Shown: one piece after another, positions 7,769 to 17,206 of the stretch
How the letters are laid out: every line of letters starts with the position of its first letter
Position numbering within the stretch: the stretch's first letter is position 1
From: Longimicrobium sp.
GTDB taxonomy: Bacteria; Gemmatimonadota; Gemmatimonadetes; Longimicrobiales; Longimicrobiaceae
Length of the DNA: 50,282 nucleotides
Reading direction: 5' to 3'
Assembly: GCA_036389795.1 (NCBI GenBank)
Contig: DASVWD010000011.1
Location: 1 to 50,282 of the forward strand
Made by a program: the position numbers and the translations under genes
Notes under the pieces: generated by a model
Seen by the model: the letters and a program-made list of their open reading frames with translations, nothing else
Databases searched by the model: none
What the model was told of the DNA's origin: nothing

Positions 7769-8700
7769 CCCGGCCCGACCCCCAGCCCCAGGACGAGGAC
7801 CGGACGGCGCGCCGCTTCCTGGTGGAGCCGTTCCTGGACCACCTGCGCTTCGAGCTCGGCCTCTCGGCCAACACGCTGGCCGCCTACCGCAACGACGTGG
7901 TGCGGCTGGCGAAGTACGCGCGCGACCTGGGCCGCGCCGCGCCAGGCGAGCTGACCACGGCCGACCTGCGCGGCTACCTGTTCACGCTCAAGGAGCTGGG
8001 GCTGGCGCCGGTGTCCATCGCCCGCAACCTGTCGGCGGTGCGCACCTACTTCCGCTTCCTGCTGGGCGAAGGCGAGGTGGCGGCCGACCCCAGCGGGCGG
8101 CTCGACACGCCCAGGGCGTGGAAGCGGCTCCCCGACGTGCTCACGGTGCCCGAGATCGAGGCGCTGATGGACGCGCCCGACCTGCTGCACCCGCTGGCCT
8201 GGCGCGACAGGGCCATGCTGGAGTTCGCCTACGGGAGCGGGGTGCGCGTCTCGGAGCTGATCGGGCTCAAGGTCCGCCACCTGCACCTGGACGAGGAGTT
8301 CGTCAGCGTCTTCGGCAAGGGGGCGAAGGAGCGGCTGGTGCCGCTGGGCCGGCGGGCGGTGGGCGCGCTCTCGATCTACCTGCGCGAGACGCGCCCCGCG
8401 CTGGACCGCGGGAAGGGCGACGGGCGGGTGTTCCTGAACGCGCGCGGGGGGCCGCTCACGCGCATGGGGGTGTGGAAGATCCTGCGGCAGCACGTGGAGG
8501 CGGCGGGGATCGAGAAGAAGGTGACGCCGCACACGCTCCGGCACTCCTTCGCCACGCACCTGCTGGAGGGCGGCGCCGACCTGGCGGCGGTGCAGGAGAT
8601 GCTGGGCCACGCCGACATCTCCACCACGCAGATCTACACCCACGTCGACCGCACCTTCCTGGCCCAGGAGCACCGGAGCTTCCACCCGCGGGCGAAGTGA
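7765..8700 (+). CDS. xerD: Site-specific tyrosine recombinase XerD
   Basis: The 311-residue protein has an N-terminal SAM-like DNA-binding domain (about 18-105, including [13 protein letters not shown]) and a C-terminal catalytic domain. The catalytic residues are all visible: Arg in GSGVRVSEL, Lys in [27 protein letters not shown], and the nucleophile Tyr in TQIYTHV. The sequence TQIYTHVD is typical of XerD rather than XerC. It is expected to act with XerC (43953) at dif to resolve chromosome dimers. It overlaps the DedA gene by 4 bp. No phage or integron features lie nearby, so a housekeeping role is preferred. Confidence 0.92.
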   Translation: MTRPDPQPQDEDRTARRFLVEPFLDHLRFELGLSANTLAAYRNDVVRLAKYARDLGRAAPGELTTADLRGYLFTLKELGLAPVSIARNLSAVRTYFRFLLGEGEVAADPSGRLDTPRAWKRLPDVLTVPEIEALMDAPDLLHPLAWRDRAMLEFAYGSGVRVSELIGLKVRHLHLDEEFVSVFGKGAKERLVPLGRRAVGALSIYLRETRPALDRGKGDGRVFLNARGGPLTRMGVWKILRQHVEAAGIEKKVTPHTLRHSFATHLLEGGADLAAVQEMLGHADISTTQIYTHVDRTFLAQEHRSFHPRAK

Positions 8701-8737
8701 ACTGAAGTGCGTGAGTGCGCGAGCGAGCGAGCGAAGG
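8701..8737. repeat. AGTGCG/GAGCGA satellite behind xerD
   Basis: AAGTGCGTGAGTGCGCGAGCGA-type words begin directly after the xerD stop codon and run into a GAGC tetranucleotide array. It belongs with the AGTGCG family found behind other genes here. Confidence 0.55.
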
Positions 8738-8818
8738 CCTTCCGCAAACACGGTACATCAGCGCAAATTCTCCGCGGCGACTCCCCCGCCCTCCGTGGAA
8801 CCCGAACGACTGCCACGG

Positions 8819-9085
8819 ATGAAGATCGAGCTTCCGCGTGACCGCATCGAGGAATTCTGCCGGAAGTGGAAGATCCGCGAGTTCACGCCGTTCGGCTCGG
8901 TGCTGCGGGAGGACTTCCGCCCGGACAGCGACGTCGACGTGCTGGTGACCTTCGAGCCCGACGCGAAGCACTCGCTGTTCGACCGGGTGGAGATGGAGGA
9001 GGAGATCTCGGGCTATTGGGCCGCAAGGTGGACCTCGTCCAGAGAGAGCTCCTCCAGAATCCGTTCATCCGCCACCACGTCCTGA
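8819..9085 (+). pseudogene. MntA-like nucleotidyltransferase antitoxin, frameshifted
   Basis: The first 65 residues are a good minimal nucleotidyltransferase: the motif [19 protein letters not shown] holds the GS and DxD residues that bind metal and nucleotide. At about base 9013 the frame is lost. The expected continuation ([14 protein letters not shown]) is found at once in the next frame, consistent with one missing base. The frame given here runs on for 24 unrelated residues. In intact systems MntA adenylylates the HepT toxin next door. A sequencing error could also explain the shift, but the partner is damaged too (see the next entry). Confidence 0.7.
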
Positions 9086-9486
9086 GTGGAGACCGGTCGC
9101 CGCTGCGTCCGGAGGACCGCGACCCGGCGTACCTGTACGAGATGCGGGCCCACGCGCGGGACGCCTGGAAGCTCGCGGGGGAAGCGACCCGGGAGCAGCT
9201 GGAGGCGGACGAGGTGCTTCAGGACGCGCTGTGCTACGTGCTCGTGAAGCTGGGACGGTTCGCGGGCAAGGTGTCTCCATCCTTCCGCGCCGCTCATCCC
9301 GAGGTCCCGTGGGAGCGGCTCGCCCCGAGGGAAGAGTGGATCTCCCGGCCGAATATCGACGTGGACCTGCTCTGGGGCGCGCTCCGCGACGACCTTCCCG
9401 GGCTCGCGGACAAACTGGACCGGCTCGTGCCGCCGCTTCCGCGGACCGCCTCGGACGAACCGGAGGCGGCGGCCGACACAGTATAG
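9013..9486 (+). pseudogene. MntA C-terminus fused to a degenerate HepT-like (DUF86) protein
   Basis: This frame carries the end of the nucleotidyltransferase ([16 protein letters not shown]) and runs without a stop into a HepT-like sequence (DPAYLYEMRAHARDAW ... AHPEVPWERLAPREEW ... VDLLWGALRDDLPGL). In HepT toxins the segment after HPE(I/V)PW is normally RNxLVHxY, the RX4HXY RNase motif that MntA modifies. Here it reads REEWISRPN, without the His and Tyr. No ATG lies at the usual HepT start; the first in-frame ATG is 9142. The toxin is therefore predicted to be inactive, whether or not the frameshift is real. Confidence 0.65.
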
Positions 9487-9504
9487 GGTGACAACAGGTA
9501 AGTC

Positions 9505-10083
9505 ATGATCCTGGTTATCGATAACTACGATTCGTTCACGTTCAACCTCGTCCAGTACCTGGGGGAGCTCGGGGCGGGGATGGAGGTGCGGCGGAACGAC
9601 GAGCTCGGCGTGGACGAGATCGAGCGGATGGCGCCGGAGAAGATCGTGATCTCGCCGGGGCCGTGCACGCCGGGCGAGGCGGGGGTCTCGGTCGACGTCG
9701 TCCGCCGGCTGGGGCCCACCACGCCGATCCTGGGCGTGTGCCTGGGCCACCAGTCGATCGGCGCGGCGTACGGCGCCGAGGTGGTGCGCGCCCGCCGGGT
9801 GATGCACGGCAAGACGTCGCCGATCCGCCACACGGGCGAGGGGATCTTCGCCGGGGTGCCGTCGCCGCTCACGGTGGCGCGCTACCACTCGCTGGTGATC
9901 GAGCCCTCCACCCTCCCCCCGGAGCTGGAGGTGGTCGCGCGCACCGACGAGCCCGGGTGGGAGGACGAGATCCAGGCCGTGCGGCACCGCGAGCACCCCG
10001 TGTGGGGCGTGCAGTTCCACCCCGAGTCGATCGCCAGCGAGGCGGGCAGGGACATCCTCCGCAACTTCCTGGAGCTCCGATGA
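9505..10083 (+). CDS. pabA: Anthranilate/aminodeoxychorismate synthase glutamine amidotransferase subunit
   Basis: This 192-residue class I glutamine amidotransferase releases ammonia from glutamine for chorismate amination, in tryptophan and/or folate synthesis. The opening [20 protein letters not shown] is diagnostic of TrpG/PabA. The nucleophile is Cys79 in GVCLGHQ, and the His-Glu pair is in GVQFHPES near residue 170. No trpE, pabB or other trp gene is adjacent, so TrpG and PabA cannot be told apart and the protein may serve both partners. The stop overlaps the next start (ATGA), so it is coupled to an outer-membrane protein gene that has no obvious link to chorismate. Confidence 0.92.
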   Translation: MILVIDNYDSFTFNLVQYLGELGAGMEVRRNDELGVDEIERMAPEKIVISPGPCTPGEAGVSVDVVRRLGPTTPILGVCLGHQSIGAAYGAEVVRARRVMHGKTSPIRHTGEGIFAGVPSPLTVARYHSLVIEPSTLPPELEVVARTDEPGWEDEIQAVRHREHPVWGVQFHPESIASEAGRDILRNFLELR

Positions 10084-11594
10084 CGCTTCGCCGGCGCTGG
10101 CTCCCCGCGCTCCTCCTCCTGGCGGCGGCGGCCGCGGCGCCGCTCGCCGCGCAGGACGTGCGCGTCTCGGGCGACGACCACTCGCCCGCGGCCGAGCTGG
10201 TGCGCCAGGTCCTGGCCCGCGGCAACTATCTCCGCATCGACCGCGACACCGTGCTCCCCGCCACCTTCCGCGCCCCCGGCGACCTGGTGATCTACGACGC
10301 CGAGGTGCGGCTGGAGGGCGCGGTCGAGGGCGCGGTGGCGGTGCTCGGCGGAGAGCTGTTCATCCGCCCGCGCGCCCGCATCGGCGGCGACATCGCCGTG
10401 GTGGGCGGCGAGGTCTACACCTCGGCGCTGGCCACCACCGGCGAGGTGCTCTACACGCGGCCGCAGACGCGGGTGGCCGTCGAGCGCGACTCGGGCGTGG
10501 TCGACACGCCGGGCGCGCTGGACGTGCAGATCACCCCGCCGCCGCCCCGGAGGCTGCTCACCTTCTTCCCCCGGCCGCTGCCGAGCTACGACCGCGTGAA
10601 CGGGGTCACGGTCTCACTCGGCGCGCGGGTGCTCCCCACCCGGAACGACAGCGGCCCGCGGGTGGACGCGTGGGTGTCGTACCGGCGCGAGAACCCCGAC
10701 CCGGTGGGCGGCGGCCTGCGGGTGGACCTGCCGCTGGGGACCGAGAACCTGCACCTGGTGGCCGAGGGCTCGCGCGCCACGCGCACCAACGACCTGTGGC
10801 TGCGCGGCGACCTGTCGAACTCCATCTCCGTCGCCACCACGGGGAAGGACTACCGCGACTACTACGACGCCGACCGCGCCAGCCTCTTCCTCACGCGCCC
10901 CGTGGGCAAGCCGCTGATCGCGGGGGAGAGCTGGCTGGGGCCGCGCGTGGGGGTGCAGTGGGAGCGGGCCCGCTCGCTCGCGGCGCACGACGTGTGGAGC
11001 CTCACCGAGAGCGAGCAGAAGGACCGGCCCAACCCGCCGGTGCTGGAGGGGACGATCGTGTCGGCGGTCGCCGGGGCGGAGCTGCGCTGGCAGGGGCGCA
11101 TCTCGGGCTTCCGCGGCGACGTGCAGCTGGAGTACGCCGTCCCCGGCCCCTCCGACGCCGAGTTCGCGCAGGTGGTCATCGAGGGGCGCTACCAGACCAC
11201 GGCGTTCCGCACGCACCGGGTGGCGCTGTACTTCCGCGGGATGGTGCCCTTCGCCGCCGACAGCGCGCCGCCGCAGCGCTACGGCATCCTGGGCGGCGGG
11301 GGGACGCTCCCCACGCTCGACGTGGGCCACTTCCGCGGCGACCACCTGGCGTTCATCGAATCGCTCTACGCCGTCCCCTTCCACCAGGTCGAGCTGCCGT
11401 ACCTGGGCGTGCCCGCGCTCGAGGTGCTCTACGCCACCGGCGCCGCCTGGGTGGGCGGTGACGTGCCGCGCTGGATCCAGAACGCGGGGGTGGGGCTGGC
11501 GTTCTCGTTCTTCAGCGTCCGCGTGCTGGTGGACCCCGCCGAGCACCCGCTGGACCCCAAGTTCAGCGTCCAGCTCTCCATCCCGCAGTTCTGA
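10080..11594 (+). CDS. Outer-membrane beta-barrel protein with bactofilin-like N-terminal region
   Basis: The 504-residue protein has a signal peptide ending at PLAAQ (about residue 24). A region of short repeating beta turns follows (about 60-125; [29 protein letters not shown]), which resembles the polymer-forming bactofilin repeat. From about 165 to the end amphipathic strands alternate in the style of an Omp85/surface-antigen barrel, and the C-terminal residue is Phe (SIPQF), as outer-membrane proteins prefer. An aromatic-rich segment ([10 protein letters not shown]) lies mid-barrel. The function is unknown. It is translationally coupled to pabA. Confidence 0.7.
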   Translation: MTLRRRWLPALLLLAAAAAAPLAAQDVRVSGDDHSPAAELVRQVLARGNYLRIDRDTVLPATFRAPGDLVIYDAEVRLEGAVEGAVAVLGGELFIRPRARIGGDIAVVGGEVYTSALATTGEVLYTRPQTRVAVERDSGVVDTPGALDVQITPPPPRRLLTFFPRPLPSYDRVNGVTVSLGARVLPTRNDSGPRVDAWVSYRRENPDPVGGGLRVDLPLGTENLHLVAEGSRATRTNDLWLRGDLSNSISVATTGKDYRDYYDADRASLFLTRPVGKPLIAGESWLGPRVGVQWERARSLAAHDVWSLTESEQKDRPNPPVLEGTIVSAVAGAELRWQGRISGFRGDVQLEYAVPGPSDAEFAQVVIEGRYQTTAFRTHRVALYFRGMVPFAADSAPPQRYGILGGGGTLPTLDVGHFRGDHLAFIESLYAVPFHQVELPYLGVPALEVLYATGAAWVGGDVPRWIQNAGVGLAFSFFSVRVLVDPAEHPLDPKFSVQLSIPQF

Positions 11595-11611
11595 GCGCGG
11601 ATGCCATGAAG

Positions 11612-11655
11612 GCGAAGCCCCTGCCTCGCACGCGAGGCAGTTCAGGGGACTTCGC
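11612..11655 (+). terminator. Long GC hairpin behind the barrel gene
   Basis: GCGAAG-CCCCTGCCTCGC pairs with GCGAGGCAG-AGGGGA-CTTCGC across a 2-bp loop, 17 bp after the stop codon. There is no T-tract. It separates this gene from the next promoter at 11751. Confidence 0.5.
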
Positions 11656-11750
11656 AGCCGTGGATCCGCCCCGGGCGAGCCCCGTGCCGGCCCCGGTAAA
11701 CACAAGGCGCAGCCGGGGTTGTGCCGGCAGTCCCGCCCGATCGTGCAAGG

Positions 11751-11779
11751 TTGACTCGCCGACCGGCACCGAGTAGGAT
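11751..11779 (+). promoter_or_regulatory. sigma70-type promoter of the DUF4157 operon
   Basis: TTGACT and TAGGAT are separated by exactly 17 bp, 94 bp upstream of the first DUF4157 gene. It is one of the best matches to the -35/-10 consensus in the window and implies a leader of about 85 nt. Confidence 0.6.
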
Positions 11780-11872
11780 GGATCGGGGCGATTGGGGGCG
11801 CGCCGGAAGCTCGAGGTGCAGTCGTCGATCGTTTGTCGCAGTCGAGCTCGGCAGCACTGTCCGGGGGATCCC

Positions 11873-13420
11873 ATGCGAGCCTTCGCGCAGAAGCAGAATC
11901 AGCCCCGCCGGCGCGACTCGTCGAGTCCCGCGCGCTCTTCCGCCCCATCCGCGGAGCCTCCTCTCCACGCGGATCATCTCCCGGCCTTCCAGCGCACCTC
12001 TGGGGACCAAACGGGAGGGCGAACGTCTCCGCGCTACCTCGAACGGCTCGCCTGGGGGTTGGCCGGGGCCGCCGCGCCCCCCGCCGGGCCCGGCCGGGCC
12101 CCGGTCCACGACGACGGCCCGGCGGTGCGCGAGGCGGCGGAGCACGGCATCGCGGGCGGCGGGGGGCCGCTTCCTCACCTCGCCGCGATCCAGCGCTCGT
12201 TCGGGCGCCACGAGGTGGGCCACGTCCGCGCGCACCAGGGCTCGCGCGCGGCGGCCGCCGCGCGGGCCATCGGCGCGCGCGCCTACGCGACCGGCGACCA
12301 CGTGGCCTTCGCGGGCGCGCCGGACCTGCGCACGGCGGCGCACGAGGCGGCGCACGTGGTGCAGCAGCGCGCCGGGGTGCAGCCGGCGGAGGGTGTCGGC
12401 CGGGCGGGCGACCCCTACGAGCGGCACGCCGACGCGGTGGCCGACCTGGTGGCCGGCGGCCGCTCGGCCGAGGGGCTGCTGGACCGGATGGCGCCGGCGG
12501 GGTCGCGGGCGCTCGCGGTGCAGCGGCGGGTGGTGCAGCGCGCGCCGATCCCGACCGACTTCGGGGAGTTCGACACGACCAAGTACGACGCCGTCGGCCC
12601 CGCCGGCAGCGAGTACGGGGTCGACATCGTGCTGACGTTCGACCCGGACCGCACCAAGGTGGACGCCAAGAAGATCGGCCTCACCCAGAGCGTTCGCAGC
12701 CAGCTTGCCGGGAAGGCCACGGCCGGCTTCCCCGTCCACCACAACAGGCAGGTTGCGAGCGGCGCCGGCGAAGGTTCGCGGATCGACCGCATAGCCCTCG
12801 GAAAGTACGGCAACCCGCTCTACGCGACAGGCGTCCCGGGCGCGAAGGACAAGCTGGGCGACACACCGACGGTGCCCGGCTGGGGACAGCATGGGTGGAA
12901 CTACAAGGATACCGCGGGCAAGCTCCAGCACGAGATCGCCAAGCTCATCGACAAACCGACGCTGCCCGGCCGCGGCAACGACGCGGGGCAGACCTTCGAG
13001 ACCGCGGCGCTGGCGGTGGAAGGGACCCAGAGCGGCACCTACATGGGCTCGGTGTCGTGGGGCTGGAGCGTCGACGGCGCGGGCAAGTACACCAAGCAGC
13101 CGCTGACCCTCAAGTCGAAGGGAGATCCCAGTGCCGGGTTCATCGCGGCGGCCAAGCAGTGGAACACGACCTCCGTCGGGGGCACGGTCAAGACGACGGC
13201 CGACCCCACCAACGTCTACGACGCCAGCTTCTCGGTCGCCTTCACCGTCGCCAAGGACACCGAGGTCCAGGTGACCTCGGGGTTCTGGATTCACAAGGAC
13301 GTCACCTACGACGAGGTCACGATCAAGAGCGGGTCCAAGACAGGGAGCACCGGGCGGATCAAGGTCAACGACATGAAGGAGACGGGGGGAACGCCCGTCA
13401 TCAAGCTCCCCATCCCGTGA
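11873..13420 (+). CDS. DUF4157 (eCIS core) protein with unknown C-terminal domain, paralogue 1
   Basis: The start at 11873 is chosen because paralogue 2 opens with the same MR(A/V)F(A/T)QKQNQP; GGGGGA lies upstream. The protein has 515 residues. Residues 1-100 are disordered and Pro/Ala-rich. A DUF4157 domain covers about 105-168, with the zincin motif HEAAH at 157-161 followed by VVQQRAG. A second conserved element, [10 protein letters not shown] (about 182-191), may give the third ligand. The [10 protein letters not shown] linker typical of these proteins precedes a C-terminal domain (about 225-515) that I do not recognise. DUF4157 occurs on cargo of extracellular contractile injection systems and related prototoxins, so an effector or toxin role is likely (inference). 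There is no signal peptide. Confidence 0.8.
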   Translation: MRAFAQKQNQPRRRDSSSPARSSAPSAEPPLHADHLPAFQRTSGDQTGGRTSPRYLERLAWGLAGAAAPPAGPGRAPVHDDGPAVREAAEHGIAGGGGPLPHLAAIQRSFGRHEVGHVRAHQGSRAAAAARAIGARAYATGDHVAFAGAPDLRTAAHEAAHVVQQRAGVQPAEGVGRAGDPYERHADAVADLVAGGRSAEGLLDRMAPAGSRALAVQRRVVQRAPIPTDFGEFDTTKYDAVGPAGSEYGVDIVLTFDPDRTKVDAKKIGLTQSVRSQLAGKATAGFPVHHNRQVASGAGEGSRIDRIALGKYGNPLYATGVPGAKDKLGDTPTVPGWGQHGWNYKDTAGKLQHEIAKLIDKPTLPGRGNDAGQTFETAALAVEGTQSGTYMGSVSWGWSVDGAGKYTKQPLTLKSKGDPSAGFIAAAKQWNTTSVGGTVKTTADPTNVYDASFSVAFTVAKDTEVQVTSGFWIHKDVTYDEVTIKSGSKTGSTGRIKVNDMKETGGTPVIKLPIP

Positions 13421-13488
13421 GCGGCCGGCGAGAGTCTCGAGCGTCGGGTCGAAGGGGAAGCCGCACCTGAACAGGGGGAGAGGGGAGG

Positions 13489-15012
13489 ATGCGCGTCTTC
13501 ACGCAGAAGCAGAATCAGCCCGGACCGCGCGACTCGTCGAGTCCCGCCCGCTCTTCCGCTCCATCCGCGGGGCCTCCTCTCCACGCGGATCACGCCCTGG
13601 CCGGGCAGCGCACCCCCGGGGCGCGCTACCTCGAACGGCTCGCCTGGGGGCTGGCCGGGGCCGCGGCGCCTCCCGCCGGGCCCGGCCGGGCCGCAGTCCA
13701 CGACGACGGCCCGGCGGTGCGCGAGGCGGCGGAGCAGGGCATCGCGGGCGGCGGGGGGCCGCTCCCTTATCTCGCCGCAATCCAGCGCTCGTTCGGGCGC
13801 CATGACGTCGGCCACGTCCGCGCGCACCAGGGCTCGCGCGCGGCGGCCGCCGCGCGGGCCATCGGCGCGCGCGCCTACGCGACCGGCGACCAGGTGGCCT
13901 TCGCCGGCGCGCCGGACCTGCGCACGGCGGCGCACGAGGCGGCGCACGTGGTGCAGCAGCGCGCCGGGGTGCAGCTGGCGGGGGGCGTGGGCCGGGCGGG
14001 CGACCCTTACGAGCGGCACGCCGACGCGGTGGCCGACCTGGTGGCCGGCGGCCGCTCGGCCGAGGGGCTGCTGGACCGGATGGCGCCGGCGGGGTCGCGG
14101 GCGCTCGCAGTGCAGCGGCGGGTGGTGCAGCGCGCGCCGATCGCGACCGACTTCGGGGAGTTCGACACCACGAAGTACGACGCCGTCGGCCCCGCCGGGA
14201 GCGAGTACGGGGTCGACATCGAGCTGACGTTCGACCCGGACCGCACCAAGGTGGACGCCAAGAAGATCGGCCTCACCCAGGCCCTCAGCTCGAAGCTCGG
14301 AGGCGTGGACGCCGCCATCCATCCGACGATCACCAAGCGCATGGCTCCGAGCGGGGCCGGGAAGGGCTGGTACATCGATCGAAGCACCTCGGGAGCGTAC
14401 GGCAATCCGCTCTACGCGGCGGGCGTCCCGGGCGCGAAGGACAAGCTGCGCGACACGCCCACGGTGGCCGGCTGGGGGCAGCACGGGTGGAACTACACGG
14501 ATGCTTCGGGTACGCTGCAGCACCAGACGGCGATCCTGAAGGACACGGCGCAGCGGCCCGGCCGCGGCAACGACTCGGGACAGACGTTCGAGACGGCCGC
14601 GCTGGCGGTGGAGGGAGCGCAGAGCGGCACGTACATGGGCTCGGTCTCCTGGGGGTGGAGCGTCGACGGCACGGGCACGTACAGCAAGCTGCCGCTGACC
14701 CTGGTATCGAAGGGGAAACCGAGCCGGAAGTTCCGCGCCGCGGCGAGGCAGTGGAACACCACCCGCACCGCCGGCACGATCAAGACGAGAGCGGATCCCA
14801 CCGACGTCTACGACGCGGCCTACTCCGTCGCCTTCACCGTGGCCAGGGGCACCGAGGTGCAGGTGACGGGCGCCACGATCCACAACAACGAGGTATACAG
14901 CGAAGTCACCATCAACACCGGCCCGCAGGCGGGCCAGAGCGGAAACATCAAGACCACCGACCTCCGGGACGCCGGCGGCGGCAACCGGGTCATCAAGCTA
15001 CCGATCCCATGA
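13489..15012 (+). CDS. DUF4157 (eCIS core) protein with unknown C-terminal domain, paralogue 2
   Basis: The 507-residue tandem paralogue lies 68 bp behind the first; GGGGAG precedes the ATG. The N-terminal half is almost identical to paralogue 1 apart from an 8-residue deletion near residue 45, and the HEAAH motif is kept (about 149-153). The C-terminal domain is colinear (NPLYA(A/T)[33 protein letters not shown]) but diverges strongly at about 265-300 and 460-490. The conserved DUF4157 half with patchy divergence in the C-terminal half fits diversifying cargo domains on a common delivery/processing module. The stop overlaps the start of the Cys-cluster gene (ATGA). Confidence 0.8.
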   Translation: MRVFTQKQNQPGPRDSSSPARSSAPSAGPPLHADHALAGQRTPGARYLERLAWGLAGAAAPPAGPGRAAVHDDGPAVREAAEQGIAGGGGPLPYLAAIQRSFGRHDVGHVRAHQGSRAAAAARAIGARAYATGDQVAFAGAPDLRTAAHEAAHVVQQRAGVQLAGGVGRAGDPYERHADAVADLVAGGRSAEGLLDRMAPAGSRALAVQRRVVQRAPIATDFGEFDTTKYDAVGPAGSEYGVDIELTFDPDRTKVDAKKIGLTQALSSKLGGVDAAIHPTITKRMAPSGAGKGWYIDRSTSGAYGNPLYAAGVPGAKDKLRDTPTVAGWGQHGWNYTDASGTLQHQTAILKDTAQRPGRGNDSGQTFETAALAVEGAQSGTYMGSVSWGWSVDGTGTYSKLPLTLVSKGKPSRKFRAAARQWNTTRTAGTIKTRADPTDVYDAAYSVAFTVARGTEVQVTGATIHNNEVYSEVTINTGPQAGQSGNIKTTDLRDAGGGNRVIKLPIP

Positions 15013-15620
15013 GCGACGCAACGAACCTCGAGAGCCAGGTCGAGGCGGGCGGGCTGTTCACCCACAGCGCGCTCAGCCTGCACGCGGAGCGCATCAACCG
15101 CGTCGAGGCGTTCCTCTACGGGCTCGCCGACGCGCTCCTCGACGGCGGACAGGTCACCGAGGAGGAGCTGCGCGCGCGCGCGGCGCGCGCCGCCGAGGAG
15201 CTGAAGGAGACGGGCGAGACGCTGTCGGGGGGAGTGCTGCTGCGCGTGGACCCCGATCCGCCCGCCGCCGCGGCCACGGTCGACTGCGCGGCGCGGATGC
15301 ACGTCTGCCGGGCCGTCTGCTGCCGGCTGAGCTTTCCGCTCTCGGCGCCGGAGATCGAGGGCGGCAAGATCAGGTGGGAGCTGGGCAAGCCGTACTTCGC
15401 CCGCAAGGACGCCACCGGCCGGTGCGTCCACCTCGGCGCGGACTGCGGCTGCGGCGTCTACCACGACCGGCCGCAGGTCTGCCGCGGCTACTCGTGCGAG
15501 AAGGACGAGCGCATCTGGAAGGACTTCGACGGGATGGTCCTCAACCAGGAGTGGATCGACCAGAACCTGCAGCCGGAGCGGCCGCGCCTGGTCGCGATCC
15601 GGATGGACCGCGTCCGATGA
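15009..15620 (+). CDS. YkgJ-like Cys-cluster protein
   Basis: The 203-residue protein has a helical N-terminal half and a Cys-rich C-terminal half: CxxxC at [12 protein letters not shown], then [13 protein letters not shown], then CRGYSC. This spacing matches the YkgJ/CxxCxxCC family (putative zinc or iron-sulfur binding). The role of the family is not settled. It is overlapped by both neighbours (4 bp each side), so it is made together with the DUF4157 proteins and may modify or chaperone them, but that is inference from context only. Confidence 0.75.
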   Translation: MSDATNLESQVEAGGLFTHSALSLHAERINRVEAFLYGLADALLDGGQVTEEELRARAARAAEELKETGETLSGGVLLRVDPDPPAAAATVDCAARMHVCRAVCCRLSFPLSAPEIEGGKIRWELGKPYFARKDATGRCVHLGADCGCGVYHDRPQVCRGYSCEKDERIWKDFDGMVLNQEWIDQNLQPERPRLVAIRMDRVR

Positions 15621-16648
15621 CCGCTCCGCCCGTCGCCGGACCGGCTCCACGCCAGCTCACCGCGGGCACGATCCGCTACCGGATCGAGTTCGTCGCCAAC
15701 CCGGCTTACCGTGGCGGGGGCGCCGACCTCTTCTCGGACGAGCTGCGCGCCGAGATCCGGCGCCGGAACGCCCCAGGGTCGCGGGTGGTCCATTTCGACG
15801 GCCGCCGCGCGCGCAGCGAGGAGATCAACGCCGACTACGGGGTGCGGAGCCGCAGCTTCGAGCTGCGGGTGGCGGGGAGCGACACGCTCACCTACTGCAA
15901 GGATTTCCCCCACTTCGGCTTCTGCGTGGAGCATCCGATCGGGCTTCCCGCGAACGGGCCGCCGCCGCACCTCGCGCCCACCGGCGAGACGGCGACCATC
16001 GCCGGGCTGCGCTGCCGCAAGGCGGAGTACCAGGGCGGGCGCCACCTGTACGTCTGGTACACCGACGAGGTCGCGGTGAACGACCCCACCGGCGCGGTCC
16101 TTCGCCTGGAGGGGGTGCCGGGGCTCGTCCTGCAGACCGAGGAGATCCCGTACTCCGACACCCTCGACGCGGTCAGGCGGGAGACGGTGGTCGAGCTGTC
16201 GTCCGACGCCCCGCCGCCGGAGACCTTCTCGGTGCCGGCGGACTATCGCCGCTTCGCCGGCGTCGACGAGGCCCGCGCCGAGGACCGGCGGATCCTCGAC
16301 GCCCTGTCGGCCGAAGAGGTGCGGCGCCGTCCGCTCGGCACCCAGGAGCGCGAGATGTTCGTCGGCAGCTGGCAGCTCGACGCGCCGAAGGACCGGATCC
16401 GGGTGGACGTCGCCCGCGCGGGCGACGACGGCTTCCGGTTCCGGACCACCGTGCTCAGCGCTCCCGCCGACGCCCCGGGCCGCGTGAGCGACGAGAAGGC
16501 CTGCCTGAAAGGTCGCCTCCTGATGGTGGAAGAGCCGCCGAACTACCGGCTCTACCGGCTCGACGACGGGGGGCGCAGCCTGGTCCTGGTCGGCAACGAG
16601 CTGTTCACCTTCACCCGCCTGGAAAGCCGGCCTGAAGAGCGCGGGTGA
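15617..16648 (+). CDS. GLPGLI-like hypothetical protein
   Basis: The 343-residue protein has a central segment in which a conserved Cys-Lys-containing strand (AGLRCRKAEYQGG) is followed by LYVWYTDEVAV and then LEGVPGLVLQ. This order (x-AWYTxxI then GLPGLIL) is the hallmark of the GLPGLI family, usually secreted proteins of unknown function. This copy has no clear signal peptide at the chosen ATG. The C-terminal part (about 240-343) contains a separate beta-rich region with GTQEREMFVGSWQLD and RVSDEKACLKG. It is the last gene of the four-gene operon and overlaps the Cys-cluster gene by 4 bp. Transfer with the operon is possible. Confidence 0.6.
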   Translation: MTAPPVAGPAPRQLTAGTIRYRIEFVANPAYRGGGADLFSDELRAEIRRRNAPGSRVVHFDGRRARSEEINADYGVRSRSFELRVAGSDTLTYCKDFPHFGFCVEHPIGLPANGPPPHLAPTGETATIAGLRCRKAEYQGGRHLYVWYTDEVAVNDPTGAVLRLEGVPGLVLQTEEIPYSDTLDAVRRETVVELSSDAPPPETFSVPADYRRFAGVDEARAEDRRILDALSAEEVRRRPLGTQEREMFVGSWQLDAPKDRIRVDVARAGDDGFRFRTTVLSAPADAPGRVSDEKACLKGRLLMVEEPPNYRLYRLDDGGRSLVLVGNELFTFTRLESRPEERG

Positions 16649-16771
16649 TCCACTGCCACGCGAAAAGAAGCAGCAGAGGACCGCCCGGCTTCCCCGCGTG
16701 CGTACGAAGGGTCCACGTCGTCTTGCCGGGCTTCGAACGGGTCGAGCTCTCCGTGCCGACGTCGCGTCCCG

Positions 16772-17050
16772 TTTCCGGATTCGCTGTGCACCGGGAAGCT
16801 GTCATTCCGAGTGGAGCCCGATGCGCCGAGCTCGCGCTCGCCACCGGAAGTCGGCCGGGCTCCCGAGGAATCTACCCGCGGCCGGCAAGAGGCCCAATCG
16901 ATGCGCGGAGCCGGCATCCGGGCGGGGTGAGTAGATTCCTCGGGCGCCGCCCAGCTCAGGCGTGAAAGCCGGATCGGTCGCGCGGCGCCGCTCGGAATGA
17001 CGTGGTTCGTGAGAGAACCGGATTGCACCTTGGTCCCTGAAATCCGGTAT
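16772..17050 (-). repeat. 280-bp GTCATTCCGAG palindromic element, copy B
   Basis: The minus strand of this block aligns end to end with 42138-42414. Both run from ATACCGGATT through GTCATTCCGAGCGGCGCC, GAGGAATCTACTC, GTAGATTCCTCGGG and CTCGGAATGACAGCTTCC to CAGCGAATCC. Inner ends GTCATTCCGAG/CTCGGAATGAC are terminal inverted repeats, as in MITE-like elements. No ORF is shared. The 558-bp gap 16649-17206 holds only this element and the hairpin at 17063. Confidence 0.8.
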
Positions 17051-17062
17051 CAGACGGAAAGA

Positions 17063-17107
17063 AACGAAGTCAGCAGAGAACCCCTGGTGTTCTCCGCTGA
17101 CCCCGTT
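17063..17107. repeat. CAGCAGAGAAC inverted repeat
   Basis: AACGAAGTCAGCAGAGAAC and GTTCTCCGCTGACCCCGTT pair imperfectly around a CCCCTGGT loop, 100 bp behind the stop of the minus-strand glnK gene. It belongs to the word-hairpin family at 2748, 2860 and 41181. Confidence 0.65.
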
Positions 17108-17206
17108 CACTTGTGTGAGCCTATTCCTGGAGGATCACCTCACCTGCAGATGATCGTTCAGGTGTCGGCGGCGTCGCGCCGCGCGGTCCTTTCCACCGCC
17201 GACCGC

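Noticed and set aside
7765..8700. Tyrosine recombinase as a phage or island integrase
   Set aside because: Motifs and length fit XerD, and there is no tRNA target, attachment repeat or phage gene nearby.
16645..16965. A 106-codon ORF across the 280-bp element
   Set aside because: The frame is not conserved in the second copy of the element.
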